Positions 26,452 to 35,750 of a DNA stretch of 64,000 bases are shown one piece after another. Each line of letters begins with the position of its first letter. The stretch's first letter is position 1. The stretch is from Streptomyces sp. SJL17-4 (lineage in GTDB: Bacteria > Actinomycetota > Actinomycetes > Streptomycetales > Streptomycetaceae), in assembly GCF_036826855.1 (NCBI RefSeq), contig NZ_CP104578.1, positions 7,560,501-7,624,500 of the forward strand, given 5' to 3'. Position numbers and translations under genes: made by a program. Below the pieces are notes generated by a model that saw nothing but the letters and a program-made list of their open reading frames with translations, made no database searches and was not told the DNA's origin.

Positions 26452-28737
26452 TCAGACCGTCCACGTGCGGGAGACGAGAGACACGCCCGACGCATGGGCC
26501 GCCCAGGTCTCCGTGGGGGGCGGGGACACCGGCAGCCCGGCCGTCTGTGCTTCCAGCAGCAGCCGCACAGGGCCGTCACCGCGCACCGTGAGGACGATCT
26601 CGTCGCCCTCCGGACGAGGGGCGGGCAGCAGGAGCCCCCACTTCCAGGGCCCCGAGGCGAACCCCCGGTTCTCCCCGCCCGGTACCTCCGTGGTGCCGAT
26701 CCGGGCGCTGAGCAGGGCGCCCGCTCGCGTGTAGAGGGTGAGCCGGGAGGCCCGTCCTCCGTCGGTGCCCACCCACAGGCGGATCTCGCGCCCGCCGTCG
26801 ACCGCACGGCTGCCGCGCACGCGCAGGACCGGGGAAGGGGCCGGAGCTCCAGGGGCCGTGGCGGCGTACCGGCCGCCCTCTCCGAACAGGAGGGGGAAGG
26901 TCTCCTCGACGTTCCGGCGTCCGCCGTCGGCGTAGGACCGCGACCAGTCGGTGGCGCCCGTGCCGTCGCTCAGCCACTGGGCTCGGCCCGTGTCGGCGTC
27001 GAGTCCGTGCACGAGGCTCGTGGGCGCGGGGTGCGCGCGGTCCACGCGGTCGAGGGCCGTGCCGGTGCCCGTGAGGGCCGGTCCGGCGACGAGCAGGACG
27101 GCCAGGGGGATCACCGCCCGACGTCCCGGCAGTGTCACGGCCAGGGACGAGGACAGGGGCGCCGCGACCAGGGCCACCAGGAGCATCGGGATCGCCACGA
27201 GGGCCAGGCCGACGGAATCCTTGAGGAGGGCGGCCACCGGGAGCATCAGCACCGCCGCCGAGAGGCCCAGGGCCCCGGCGGGCACGAGGACCCGCAGCCG
27301 TGACGTCGCGGGACGCCGGGCCACCGACGCCAGTCCCACGGAGCCGCACAGCGCGGGCCACGCGAACAGGTACGAACCACCGGGGAAGAACAGGGCGGTG
27401 GTCACGGCGAGCCCGGCGAACCACAGGACGGCGGCTGCCCCGGCTTCGTACGCGTACCCCTTGCGCAGGAACAGCATCGCCCAGGCGTAGGCGGCGGCGG
27501 TCGCGAAGGCGGCGAAGCCGAGCGAGGTGATGGTCGTGCGGTGCGGGTTGCCGAAGGCGAAGCCCCCGTACTCCGGTCGTGCCCAGCACAGCACCTGCCA
27601 GCCGGCCAGCCCCAGGGCGAAGGCCACCACCAGGGGCACGGGGAGCGTCGCCACGGCGACGCCCAGAGGCCGCCGCGCGACGCCGGTGCGGCGGTCCGCC
27701 CGGAGCAGTACGGCCAGGGCCGCGACCAGGGCTGCCACCGCCAGCGGCAGCACCCACGCCTCGGAGTGGACGACCAGGAGGCCGCCCAGGGTGAAGTAGG
27801 TCGCGTCGGAGGCCTTCCGTACCTCGCCGAGGTCCGCGGCGGCGAGCCTGTGAGCCGCGGAGAGCACGGTCGAGCCCAGGTCCTGGAGGCTCCCGGTGTC
27901 GAGGTTCGCCAGATTGTCCTCAGTGGTGTGGTAGTTCGCCGAACCGCCGACCACCGCGAAGTTCATCCCGGTCATTCCGGCGCGCTGGAACACGGTGAAG
28001 TCGGTCTCGTGGGGGAGGAGCCGGTAGACCTCGTCGGACAGGGACGTGGTGACCGGGGGAAGGTCGCCGAGGGCGGGGAGCAACGCGGCGTTGTGGCCGC
28101 CTGTCTGGAACATCACCGCCCGCCCCGATGTCCCCGCCGCGTCGATGTTGAGGACGACGGTGTCACCCGACGGCGAGGAAGGGGAGGACGCGACGAACGC
28201 GCGGGCGCCGAGGAGCCCCTCCTCCTCTCCGTCCGTGAGGAGGAACTCGATGTCGTTGCGCGGCGCCGGTCCCTGGCTCAACGCCCTGGCGATCTCCAGG
28301 ATCGCGCCGACTCCCAGGCCGTCGTCGGAGGCACCCGGACTGTGCAGGGCGGAGTCGTAGTGCGCCACGATCAGCAGACGGCCGGTCGGCCGGGAGCCGG
28401 CCACTTTCGCGTGGATGTTGTGCACGGGTGCGATGACCGAGGACCCCGAGCCCGTCTGACTGGCGGTCGACTCCCGGACCTCCGGGGCCAGCCCCAGCGC
28501 CGTGAAGGCGTCGACCAGCCGGCGGCGGACCTGGGCGTGCGCGGGGGTGCCCATCGGGTGTGCCGCGGTGGAGAGCGCCGCGATGTGTTCGCGCGCGCGG
28601 TCCGCCGAGAACGACGTGGAGGGCGCGTCGGCCGCCACGGCGGAGGGCGGTGAGACGACGCCGAGGGTGCCGTAGCCCGTGAGCAGTACGGCGAGCAGGG
28701 CGAGTACGGCGGGCGCCACTCGGCGAAGCGCTGTCAT
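26452..28737 (-). CDS. membrane-bound M28 metallopeptidase
   Basis: A 761-residue protein. An N-terminal signal/anchor (residues 5-28) precedes an extracytoplasmic M28 domain with zinc ligands in IVAHYDSALHSPGASDDGLG (His, Asp), FLLTDGEEEGLLGA (Glu pair) and LNIDAAG, and a later HETDF His. Around eight membrane segments follow (about 320-560), then a beta-rich C-terminal domain. The layout resembles FXNA/ERMP1-type aminopeptidases. Co-transcribed with the MFS exporter (12-base gap) and a cluster NRPS gene. It may trim an N-terminal residue or acyl group during or after export, as in peptide prodrug systems, or give self-protection. Role inferred. Confidence 0.85.
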   Translation of the reverse strand: MTALRRVAPAVLALLAVLLTGYGTLGVVSPPSAVAADAPSTSFSADRAREHIAALSTAAHPMGTPAHAQVRRRLVDAFTALGLAPEVRESTASQTGSGSSVIAPVHNIHAKVAGSRPTGRLLIVAHYDSALHSPGASDDGLGVGAILEIARALSQGPAPRNDIEFLLTDGEEEGLLGARAFVASSPSSPSGDTVVLNIDAAGTSGRAVMFQTGGHNAALLPALGDLPPVTTSLSDEVYRLLPHETDFTVFQRAGMTGMNFAVVGGSANYHTTEDNLANLDTGSLQDLGSTVLSAAHRLAAADLGEVRKASDATYFTLGGLLVVHSEAWVLPLAVAALVAALAVLLRADRRTGVARRPLGVAVATLPVPLVVAFALGLAGWQVLCWARPEYGGFAFGNPHRTTITSLGFAAFATAAAYAWAMLFLRKGYAYEAGAAAVLWFAGLAVTTALFFPGGSYLFAWPALCGSVGLASVARRPATSRLRVLVPAGALGLSAAVLMLPVAALLKDSVGLALVAIPMLLVALVAAPLSSSLAVTLPGRRAVIPLAVLLVAGPALTGTGTALDRVDRAHPAPTSLVHGLDADTGRAQWLSDGTGATDWSRSYADGGRRNVEETFPLLFGEGGRYAATAPGAPAPSPVLRVRGSRAVDGGREIRLWVGTDGGRASRLTLYTRAGALLSARIGTTEVPGGENRGFASGPWKWGLLLPAPRPEGDEIVLTVRGDGPVRLLLEAQTAGLPVSPPPTETWAAHASGVSLVSRTWTV

Positions 28738-28749
28738 GAGAGGGGTTCC

Positions 28750-30033
28750 TCAATGTCCTTGAGCGGGATCGTGGGTCCTCGGCCTGTCGCACGTCGCGGA
28801 CGATTCCGCGGCGGCGACGCGGGCGTTGGTGAGCCGGGGCACGGCGAAGGCGCCCGCGACCAGCAGCAGCCCCGCCGCGATGAAGAACGGGGACCGGAGG
28901 CCGAGCCGGTCGGCGAAGACGCCGCCCGCGAGGCCGCCGAGCGGGGAGAGCCCGTTCACGACGGACCGGTACGCACCGTTCACGCTGCCGAACAGATCCG
29001 GCGGGATCAGGGTCTGGCGCAGTGTCGTGGCCGCCACGTTGACGAGGGAGACGCTCGCCCCGACGACGGCGAAGGCACCGGCCGCCACCAAGGCGTTCGA
29101 CGTGCTCCCGGCGACCGCGAAGGGGATCGGGCAGATTCCGAAGGCCAGTTGAAGGGCGGTGCCCCGGCCGAACGCGCGCGTGATCCTGGGCGCCAGGAGC
29201 AGTCCGCCCAGCCCGCCCAGGGCGATGACCACGAGCATGACGCTGTACTCCGTGCTGTCCAGGCGCAGTACCTCGAACGCGTACAGGACGACGATGCCGA
29301 CCACGCCGACGAGGGCGAAGTTGAGCAGTCCGGCGATCAGGCACAGGGTCCGCAGCAGGGAGTGGCCGAAGAGCCGGCGGAAGCCGGAGGCCGTACCGGC
29401 TCCCAGGGCGCGCAGCGAGAAGCCGCCGTCCCCTCCCGCCGGGCGTGAACCACGCCCGCGCAGCCCGAACACGAGCACCGCGGAAAGCAGGAACGTGACC
29501 GCGTCCACGGCGAACGGGAGGGTGGGCGAGACGAGGAACAGCGCGGTCCCCAGGGGCGTGCCGACGAACTCGATGGCGAGGAACTGCCCGCCCAGAAGGC
29601 GGCTGTTGGCCGCATCGAGCGATCCGGGCCCCACGACGTCGCGGACGACGGCCTGGGACAGGTTGTCCGCCAAGGCCTGCACGGAGGTCAGCGTGAAGGC
29701 GGTCACCGCGAGAACGGTGATGGTGACCTGGTCCAGGGCGCTGAGGGCGACGAAGCCCGTCAGCACCACGGTGCGGACCCCGTCGCAGAGCCACAGGGCG
29801 CGCCACCGGTCGACCCGGTCGGCGAGGGCGCCCGCGAACGGCCCGACGCATATCCACGGCAGCCGGCCCGCGACGGTGACGAGGGACACCAGGAAGGGGT
29901 CACGGGTGAGCGCGGCCGCGAACAGCGAGAGGGCGATGGTCCGCACCCCGTCACCGAGGCCGGAGACGGTGGTCGCGGTCCACAGCCGCCGGAACCCGCG
30001 CGCGAAGGGCGGACGGCCGGTCTTCACCCTCAT
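28750..30033 (-). CDS. MFS exporter, EntS-like
   Basis: A 427-residue major facilitator with about 12 membrane segments. SLGDGVRTIALSLFAAALTRDP-like start (seen as GLGDGVRTIALSLFAA), GPFAGALADRVDRWR (loop 2-3 motif) and NLSQAVVRDVVGPGSLDAAN are typical of the MFS_3/EntS siderophore-exporter group. The middle of an operon with the A-less NRPS gene (26 bases upstream) and the M28 peptidase. Likely role: export of the finished or pre-finished lipopeptide and self-resistance. Confidence 0.88.
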   Translation of the reverse strand: MRVKTGRPPFARGFRRLWTATTVSGLGDGVRTIALSLFAAALTRDPFLVSLVTVAGRLPWICVGPFAGALADRVDRWRALWLCDGVRTVVLTGFVALSALDQVTITVLAVTAFTLTSVQALADNLSQAVVRDVVGPGSLDAANSRLLGGQFLAIEFVGTPLGTALFLVSPTLPFAVDAVTFLLSAVLVFGLRGRGSRPAGGDGGFSLRALGAGTASGFRRLFGHSLLRTLCLIAGLLNFALVGVVGIVVLYAFEVLRLDSTEYSVMLVVIALGGLGGLLLAPRITRAFGRGTALQLAFGICPIPFAVAGSTSNALVAAGAFAVVGASVSLVNVAATTLRQTLIPPDLFGSVNGAYRSVVNGLSPLGGLAGGVFADRLGLRSPFFIAAGLLLVAGAFAVPRLTNARVAAAESSATCDRPRTHDPAQGH

Positions 30034-30058
30034 CCCCTCGCGTCCGCGGCTCGTTCCC

Positions 30059-32236
30059 TCACGTCCGGAGCTCCGCCGCGACCTCGTCCGCCCGCATCCC
30101 CTGGACCTTGCGGATGATCTCGGCGATCCGGTCGGCGTCCGCGCCGCCGAGCCGTGCCCGTTCTCGCACCAGGTCGGCCAGCGAGGCGATCGTGGGTGCC
30201 TCGATGAAGAAGTGCAGGGGAAGCTCGACCCGGAACAGCTCGCGTACCTGGGACACCATCAGCGTCGCGAGCAGCGAGTGGCCGCCGAGGCGGAAGAAGT
30301 CGTCGTCCCTGCCGGGCGCTTCGACGTCGAGCGTCTGCTGCCAGATGTCGGCGAGGATCCGTTCCAGCTCCCCCGAGGGCGGCGTGTGAACGGCGACGTC
30401 ATGGGAACGGACCCGGGCGGGAACGGGGAGGGCGCCCCGGTCGAGCCGGCCACCGGCCGTGCGGGGGAAGGCGTCCAGGGCCGTGATGTGGTCCGGGACC
30501 ATCGGGCCGGGCAGGCGGTCGGCCAGGAGACGGCGCAACGCCTCCCCGCCCGCGATCGCCCCGGTGACGTACGCGAGCAGCTCGTGGCCGCCGTCATCGT
30601 CGCTGCGGGCGAGGACGACCGCCTCCTCCACGCCCGGCTGTTCCCGCAGGGCGGCCGTCACCTCGTCGACGTCGACCAGGGCGCCCCGCACCTCCAGGAG
30701 GTGGCGGTCCGTCGCGTGCGCCGCGGCGTACGCGGCGAGTGGCCCGGCCGGTCCCGCCAGTCCGGTCAGAGGTGCGTCGCCGCCTCCCGTGAGCGCCCCC
30801 AGGACCTCGAGGAACGCCGCCACCACGTGCTCGGCGGTCTCCCGGGCGAACAGCTCGCCGGAGTAGTGCAGCCAGCCCGACACGCCACCCTCGGCCGTCG
30901 GGTGGAGATCGAGGCTCAGGTCGAACTCGGTGTCCGGGGAGGGGAGTTCGACCACCTCGGCCGAAACGCCCGGGAGTCGGATGCTGCCCATCGGGACGTC
31001 CCGCAGGGCGACCATCACGGTGGGCCGCAGAGGCCGTCCGCCGGTCTCCTCCCCGGCGGCGCCGACGATGCGGTGCAGGGGAAGTTCCTGGTGCGCGTAC
31101 GCGTCGACGCACCGGCCGCGCGTGTGCGCAAGCAAGTCGTCGAACGTGCCGACCGGGTCGACCGTCAGCCGCAGCGGCACGGTCCGGGCGAAGAACCCCA
31201 CCACCCGTTCGACCTCGGGCCGGGGGCGTCCCGCCGTCGCGGTGCACAGCAGGAGGTCCGACTGGCCCGACCAGCGCTCCAGCACCAGGGCGAACGCGGA
31301 GAGCAGCACCATGAACGGGGTGGCCTCCGCCGACTGGCCGAGCCTCGTGAGCACCGAGGTCAGATCGGGGGAGACGGCCACCGGCACGGCACGGTCGCGC
31401 GCCGCCCGCCCGTCCGGCCGCGGAAGAGCCCCGACGGGAAGAACGGGAACCCGGGCGCCGGTCAGGGACTCCCGCCAGTACGCCGCGTGGCGGGCCGCCT
31501 GCGGGAGCTCCGCCTGCCGGCGCTCCCACGCGGCGAAGTCCGCGAACTGCACGGCCGGCGGGGCGAGGACCGGCGGCCGTCCCTCGGACGCCGCCGCGTA
31601 CAGAGCGATGAGTTCCTGGACGAGAATGCCCAGCGACCAGCCGTCCAGCACGGCGTGGTGCGCCGTCAGGGCCATGACCCAGGAGGCCGCCCCCTCCCGG
31701 GGCCCCGCCGCGTCGCCGCCGTCCCGCACCTTCCAGAGCGCGGTGCGGATCAGGGGTGGGCGCTCCAGGTCGAAGGGGATCGCCGCGAGTTCGGCCAGCC
31801 GCCCCGGCACCTCGTCCTCCGGAACGTCCTCCACGGTGAGCGGCACGGACACCTCGTCCGAGTCCCGCACCACCTGGACGAGCCCGTCGGCGCTGGTGAC
31901 CTCGAAGCCGGTACGCAGCGGCTCGTGCCGCCGTACGAGCGCCGCCAGCGCCTCGCGCAGCGCGTCCTCGTTCAGGTCGCCCGTGAGCCTCAGGGCTACC
32001 GGCACGACGTACGCCGACGATTCCGGCCGCATCTGCTGGTGGAAGTAGAGGCGCTCCTGGTTGGTGGCGGCGGGGAGCCGGTTGATCCCGGCCTCGCGGG
32101 GCAGCAGGGGGAGCGGCTGCCGGCCCGCCTTGCCCAGCTCGGCCAGGCGGCGGCTGAGCAGCCGGCGCCGGTCCGGCGACAGCGCGTCGATGCGACGGTG
32201 CAGGTCGTCGGGGTGCGACGCCGTCTCGTCCGCCAT
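30059..32236 (-). CDS. NRPS C-T protein with the adenylation core deleted
   Basis: A 725-residue protein from ATG 32236 with a perfect AGGAGGT-like site. C domain (about 45-480) has an intact AHHAVLDGWS. The expected N-terminal A subdomain is absent: after the C domain the chain passes within about 30 residues into the small A subdomain (about 512-602: LLEVRGALVDVDEVTAAL, then LPGPMVPDHITALDAFP, then GGRLDRGALP). The A10 Lys is replaced by Arg in GGRLDR. The T domain is intact (LGGHSLLATL, Ser near 655). The carrier must be loaded in trans or pass on its substrate. The N-terminal 40 residues are a charged helical linker. The intergenic operator serves this gene and the divergent NRPS. Confidence 0.92.
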   Translation of the reverse strand: MADETASHPDDLHRRIDALSPDRRRLLSRRLAELGKAGRQPLPLLPREAGINRLPAATNQERLYFHQQMRPESSAYVVPVALRLTGDLNEDALREALAALVRRHEPLRTGFEVTSADGLVQVVRDSDEVSVPLTVEDVPEDEVPGRLAELAAIPFDLERPPLIRTALWKVRDGGDAAGPREGAASWVMALTAHHAVLDGWSLGILVQELIALYAAASEGRPPVLAPPAVQFADFAAWERRQAELPQAARHAAYWRESLTGARVPVLPVGALPRPDGRAARDRAVPVAVSPDLTSVLTRLGQSAEATPFMVLLSAFALVLERWSGQSDLLLCTATAGRPRPEVERVVGFFARTVPLRLTVDPVGTFDDLLAHTRGRCVDAYAHQELPLHRIVGAAGEETGGRPLRPTVMVALRDVPMGSIRLPGVSAEVVELPSPDTEFDLSLDLHPTAEGGVSGWLHYSGELFARETAEHVVAAFLEVLGALTGGGDAPLTGLAGPAGPLAAYAAAHATDRHLLEVRGALVDVDEVTAALREQPGVEEAVVLARSDDDGGHELLAYVTGAIAGGEALRRLLADRLPGPMVPDHITALDAFPRTAGGRLDRGALPVPARVRSHDVAVHTPPSGELERILADIWQQTLDVEAPGRDDDFFRLGGHSLLATLMVSQVRELFRVELPLHFFIEAPTIASLADLVRERARLGGADADRIAEIIRKVQGMRADEVAAELRT

Positions 32237-32353
32237 CACTGACCTCCTTGTGTTCCGGTGACGGGGGTGCGCGGGGGGTTCCGCGTACGGTCGCGAAGAC
32301 GCGACGTGCCCGACGTACGTGCCGGGCATCGTGGCAGCGTGCCGCGCCCGGCA

Positions 32354-32379
32354 GGCAGTCGGGAGGACTCCCGACTGCC
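32354..32379. promoter_or_regulatory. cluster operator between two divergent NRPS genes (longest palindrome)
   Basis: Arms of 11 bases, GGCAGTCGGGA and TCCCGACTGCC, around GGAC. It lies about 120 bases from the start at 32236 and 91 from 32470, between divergent operons. Best-conserved copy with 8014-8035. Confidence 0.9.
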
Positions 32380-32469
32380 GTCCCGCACCCGGGGGACCGG
32401 AAGGTCGACAGCAGGGTCCGAAGGACCGACCGACGGGTGGCGCGTGGCCGACGCGCCCGGGGAAGAGTG

Positions 32470-35400
32470 GTGACGGTGGAGCAGACGATCCAGTTCGAGA
32501 CGTCGTTCGCGCAGCAGAGCCTCTGGTTGCAGCACCAGCTCGATCCGGACCGGCCCACGTACCACGTGGTGTCCGTCGTGGGGGTCAGGGGAGTCCTCGA
32601 CGCGGCCGTCCTGGAGAAGGCGCTGAACACCGTCGTGGAGCGGCACGAGGCGCTGCGCACCGTCTTCGCCCTGGCCGACGGGGCGCCGGTCCAGGTGATC
32701 GCTCCCGGGGAACCGGTGACCGTCCGCGTCGTCGAGGTGGCGCCGGACGGGGTCGAGGCGGAGGTCCGCGAGGAGGGTCGACGGCCCTTCGACCTCAGGA
32801 ACGGCCCCCTCCTGCGTTGCACGCTCCTGAGGCTCGCGGCCGACCACCACATCGTCGTCCTCGCCCTGCACCACATCGTCACGGACGGCGTCTCCTCGCG
32901 GATCCTCTTCGCCGAGCTGTCGGCCGCCTACGAGGCACACCGCGAGGGTCGAGAACCGGAGCTGCCCGAACTTCCCATCCAGTACGCGGACTTCGCCGTG
33001 TGGCAGCGCGGCCGGCTGCGGGGCGAGACGCTGCGGGAACTGACCGACTACTGGAGCGGACAGCTGGCCGGCGCCACGTCCCCGCGCCTTCCGGCGGACC
33101 GGCCGCGGCCCGAGGTGGCGACGTCACGCGGCCGTTCCTACTGGTTCACGCTGCCCGCACCCCTGATGGACCGGCTGGAGGCGCTGGCCAGGGAGCGGCG
33201 GGCCACGCTGTTCATGGCCCTGCTCGCGGGGTTCGACGTGCTGCTCTCCCGCGTCTGCGGCCAGGACGACATCACGGTCACGTCCCCGACGGCGGGCCGC
33301 GAACGCCCCGAACTCGAGGGACTGATCGGCTACTTCGTCAACACCCTGCCGCTGCGCGTGGACACGGGGGGTGATCCCCGCTTCGTCGAGCTGATCGACC
33401 GGGTCCGCGACACCTGCGTGGGAGCCTGGGACCACCAGGAGCTCCCCTACGAGCTACTGCTCGAACACCTGCGCGCGGAGCGGCCCTCCGGGGACCGTAC
33501 GGCCGACGCGCCCGTGATGGTGGTGCTCCAGAACATGACGCGCCCCTCGTGGACCGCCGCGGGTCTCGCGTTCGAACCCATGTGGACGGAGACCGGCACC
33601 GCGAAGACGGACCTGCTCCTCGACGTCTCGCCGGGCGCCGACGTCTACCGGGCCCGCATCGAATACCGCACCGACCTGTTCGACGAGGACACCATCGCCC
33701 GCATGGCGGCACAGCTGACGACGCTGCTGCACTCCGTCGCCGACCTGCCCGAGCAGCGGATCTCCGGCATCCCCCTGCTGACGCCGGAGGAACGGACGGC
33801 GGTCCTGACCGCCGCCGACCGGACCGGCGTGGGCGGCGGGCCCGACGCCCACGCCGGTCCGGCCGAGGAGTGGGCGCGCCTGACCCCCGAGGCCCCGGCC
33901 CTCCTGCACGGGGGCGAGCGGATCGACTACGCGGAGCTGGACCGCCGGGCCACCGACCTCGCCGACCGGCTCCGCGGGGAGGGCGTCGGTCCGGAGACGA
34001 CGGTCGCGCTGCCGCTCGACGCCGGACCCGACCTGCTCGTCGCCCTCCTCGCCGTGAGCAGGGCCGGTGGCGGGCACCTGGTCCTCGACCGGAAGAGCCC
34101 GGTCGAGGTCGTCGGCCGGGCCGTCAGGGCCGCCGGCGCCTCGCATGCCGTGACCGACGGCTCCGCGCACCCGCTGCCCGACTCGGTGAAGACCATCGCC
34201 CTCGGTACGCCGGACCCGATCGCCCGGCCGGATTCCGACACCCGGGCCGGGAGCGGCGCGGCCGTCTCCGGTCCCGCGCCGACACCCCCGCCCGGCAGCC
34301 TGGCCATGACCGCGCCCGGCATCGGATACGGAGCCCGCTCCGGCGCGCTCCACAGCCACGGCCAGCTCGCCGCGGGGGCACGTGCCGCCGCCGACGCCCT
34401 CGGCCTCGCGCGGGGCGACCGCTACCTGCTCGTCGCCCCGGATCCCGAGCGGTTCGCGGCCGAGGCGTGGCCCGTGCTCGCCGCGGGCGCCGCGCTGGTC
34501 CTGGCGGAGACCTGGGCCGCCGCCGAGAAGTCGGACGTCACAGTCGTCTCCGTCTCCGGGGCCTCTTCCGACGAGGAGGCGCACCCCTCCGCGCTGCCCT
34601 CCTCGGTGCACACCCGGATCTTCTGGGACGACCGCTTGCCCGCCGCCGACGAGCGGGGCGAGTGGGCCGCCGCACACGGCCGCTCGCTCCACGCCCGCAC
34701 GATGCCGGAAGTGGCGGGCCTGTACGCGGTCGGTCCGCTGCCCCCGGAGGGCTCCGCCGAGCGCACGGCCGCCGATCTCGCCCCGGGGCTGCGGGCCCAC
34801 GTCCTCGACGCCCGGATGGAGCCGGTGCCGTTCGGCACGACGGGTGAACTCCACCTGGCGGGAGCGGCGGTGGGCCGGGGCTACCGGTCGCATCCCCGCG
34901 AGACCGCGGCCCGCTTCGTACCGGATCCGCATGGCGCGACCCCCGGCGGACTCCTTCACCGCACCGGTGAACTGGCGCGACTGCGTCCCGACGGGGGACT
35001 GGAGATCGTCGGGCGTGCCGACGGGCTCGTCCGCTCGGGAGGCCTGCGCGTCACCCCGTCCGCGGTCGAGGAGACGGCGGCGGCCCACCCGGACGTGGCC
35101 GACTGCGTGTGCTTCGTTCTGCCCGAGGCCGCCGACGGGCAGGGCCTGGTGCTGTACGTGGCACCGCGCCCCGGCGTCTCGGTGGATCCGCGTGCCACGG
35201 CGGCGTACCTCCACGAGCGGCTGCCCGGGGCGGCCGTGCCCCGGGTGATCGTCCCGGTCGGCCGGATCCCGCGCGACGCCTCGGGCGCCCCCGCCTACGG
35301 GGACCTTCCCGCGCCGGAGACGTCGCCCGACGGCCGGGAGCGTCACGTGGAGCCCCGCACGCCCTTCGAGGAGGAGATCGCCGGCATCTGGCGGGAGGAG

Positions 35401-35610
35401 TTCGGCATCGACTCCGTCGGGGTGTACGACGACTTCTTCGAGCTCGGCGGCCAGTCGCTGGCGGCGGTCCGGGTGGCGGCGCGCGTCCAGGAGCTCTTCG
35501 GTGTCGACCTGCCGCTGCGGGAGCTGTACGCCGACTTCACCGTCGCGGAGATGGCCTGGCGGGTCCTCGAAGCGCTGACCGGCTCGGACGCGGACGGCAC
35601 CGGACTCTGA
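32470..35610 (+). CDS. NRPS C-A*-T protein with a ruined adenylation domain
   Basis: About 1046 residues; start is GTG 32467, 32470 or 32476, all in frame after GGGGAAGAG. C domain (about 10-440) keeps LHHIVTDGVS. The A-like region (about 455-955) has lost the ATP motif: A3 reads AMTAPGIGYGARSGALHSHG, the A5 YGPTE is replaced by YAVGPLPPEG, A7 is HRTGEL rather than YRTGDL, and the A10 Lys is missing (DASGAPAYG). The T domain is normal (LGGQSLAAVR, Ser near 994). Codon use stays GC-typical and the frame is open, so the domain is probably kept as a structural platform. Loading in trans by the stand-alone A protein is the simple model. Confidence 0.92.
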   Translation: MTVEQTIQFETSFAQQSLWLQHQLDPDRPTYHVVSVVGVRGVLDAAVLEKALNTVVERHEALRTVFALADGAPVQVIAPGEPVTVRVVEVAPDGVEAEVREEGRRPFDLRNGPLLRCTLLRLAADHHIVVLALHHIVTDGVSSRILFAELSAAYEAHREGREPELPELPIQYADFAVWQRGRLRGETLRELTDYWSGQLAGATSPRLPADRPRPEVATSRGRSYWFTLPAPLMDRLEALARERRATLFMALLAGFDVLLSRVCGQDDITVTSPTAGRERPELEGLIGYFVNTLPLRVDTGGDPRFVELIDRVRDTCVGAWDHQELPYELLLEHLRAERPSGDRTADAPVMVVLQNMTRPSWTAAGLAFEPMWTETGTAKTDLLLDVSPGADVYRARIEYRTDLFDEDTIARMAAQLTTLLHSVADLPEQRISGIPLLTPEERTAVLTAADRTGVGGGPDAHAGPAEEWARLTPEAPALLHGGERIDYAELDRRATDLADRLRGEGVGPETTVALPLDAGPDLLVALLAVSRAGGGHLVLDRKSPVEVVGRAVRAAGASHAVTDGSAHPLPDSVKTIALGTPDPIARPDSDTRAGSGAAVSGPAPTPPPGSLAMTAPGIGYGARSGALHSHGQLAAGARAAADALGLARGDRYLLVAPDPERFAAEAWPVLAAGAALVLAETWAAAEKSDVTVVSVSGASSDEEAHPSALPSSVHTRIFWDDRLPAADERGEWAAAHGRSLHARTMPEVAGLYAVGPLPPEGSAERTAADLAPGLRAHVLDARMEPVPFGTTGELHLAGAAVGRGYRSHPRETAARFVPDPHGATPGGLLHRTGELARLRPDGGLEIVGRADGLVRSGGLRVTPSAVEETAAAHPDVADCVCFVLPEAADGQGLVLYVAPRPGVSVDPRATAAYLHERLPGAAVPRVIVPVGRIPRDASGAPAYGDLPAPETSPDGRERHVEPRTPFEEEIAGIWREEFGIDSVGVYDDFFELGGQSLAAVRVAARVQELFGVDLPLRELYADFTVAEMAWRVLEALTGSDADGTGL

Positions 35611-35618
35611 CGGACGAC

Positions 35619-35705
35619 GGCCGTGACTCTGTCGGACGACGGACGACGGCCGTGACTCTGTCGGACGACGGACGGCGGCCGTGACTCTGTCGGACGACGG
35701 ACGAC
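35619..35705. repeat. 29-bp tandem repeat, three units
   Basis: Units start with GGCCGTGACTCTGTCGGACG at 35619, 35648 and 35677 and differ by one base. It lies between the NRPS stop and the stop of the convergent hotdog gene. There are no spacers and no cas genes, so it is not CRISPR. Confidence 0.9.
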
Positions 35706-35750
35706 GGCCGTACGAGCCGCCGACCGCCGTCCGTCCGTGGTCATCGCGCC

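Noticed and set aside
30059..32236. A frameshift hiding the A domain of the C-T protein
   Set aside because: The whole A core is physically absent between the C domain and the small A subdomain; no other frame in that short stretch encodes it.
35619..35705. CRISPR-like array
   Set aside because: 29-bp units are directly adjacent with no spacers, and no cas gene is present.
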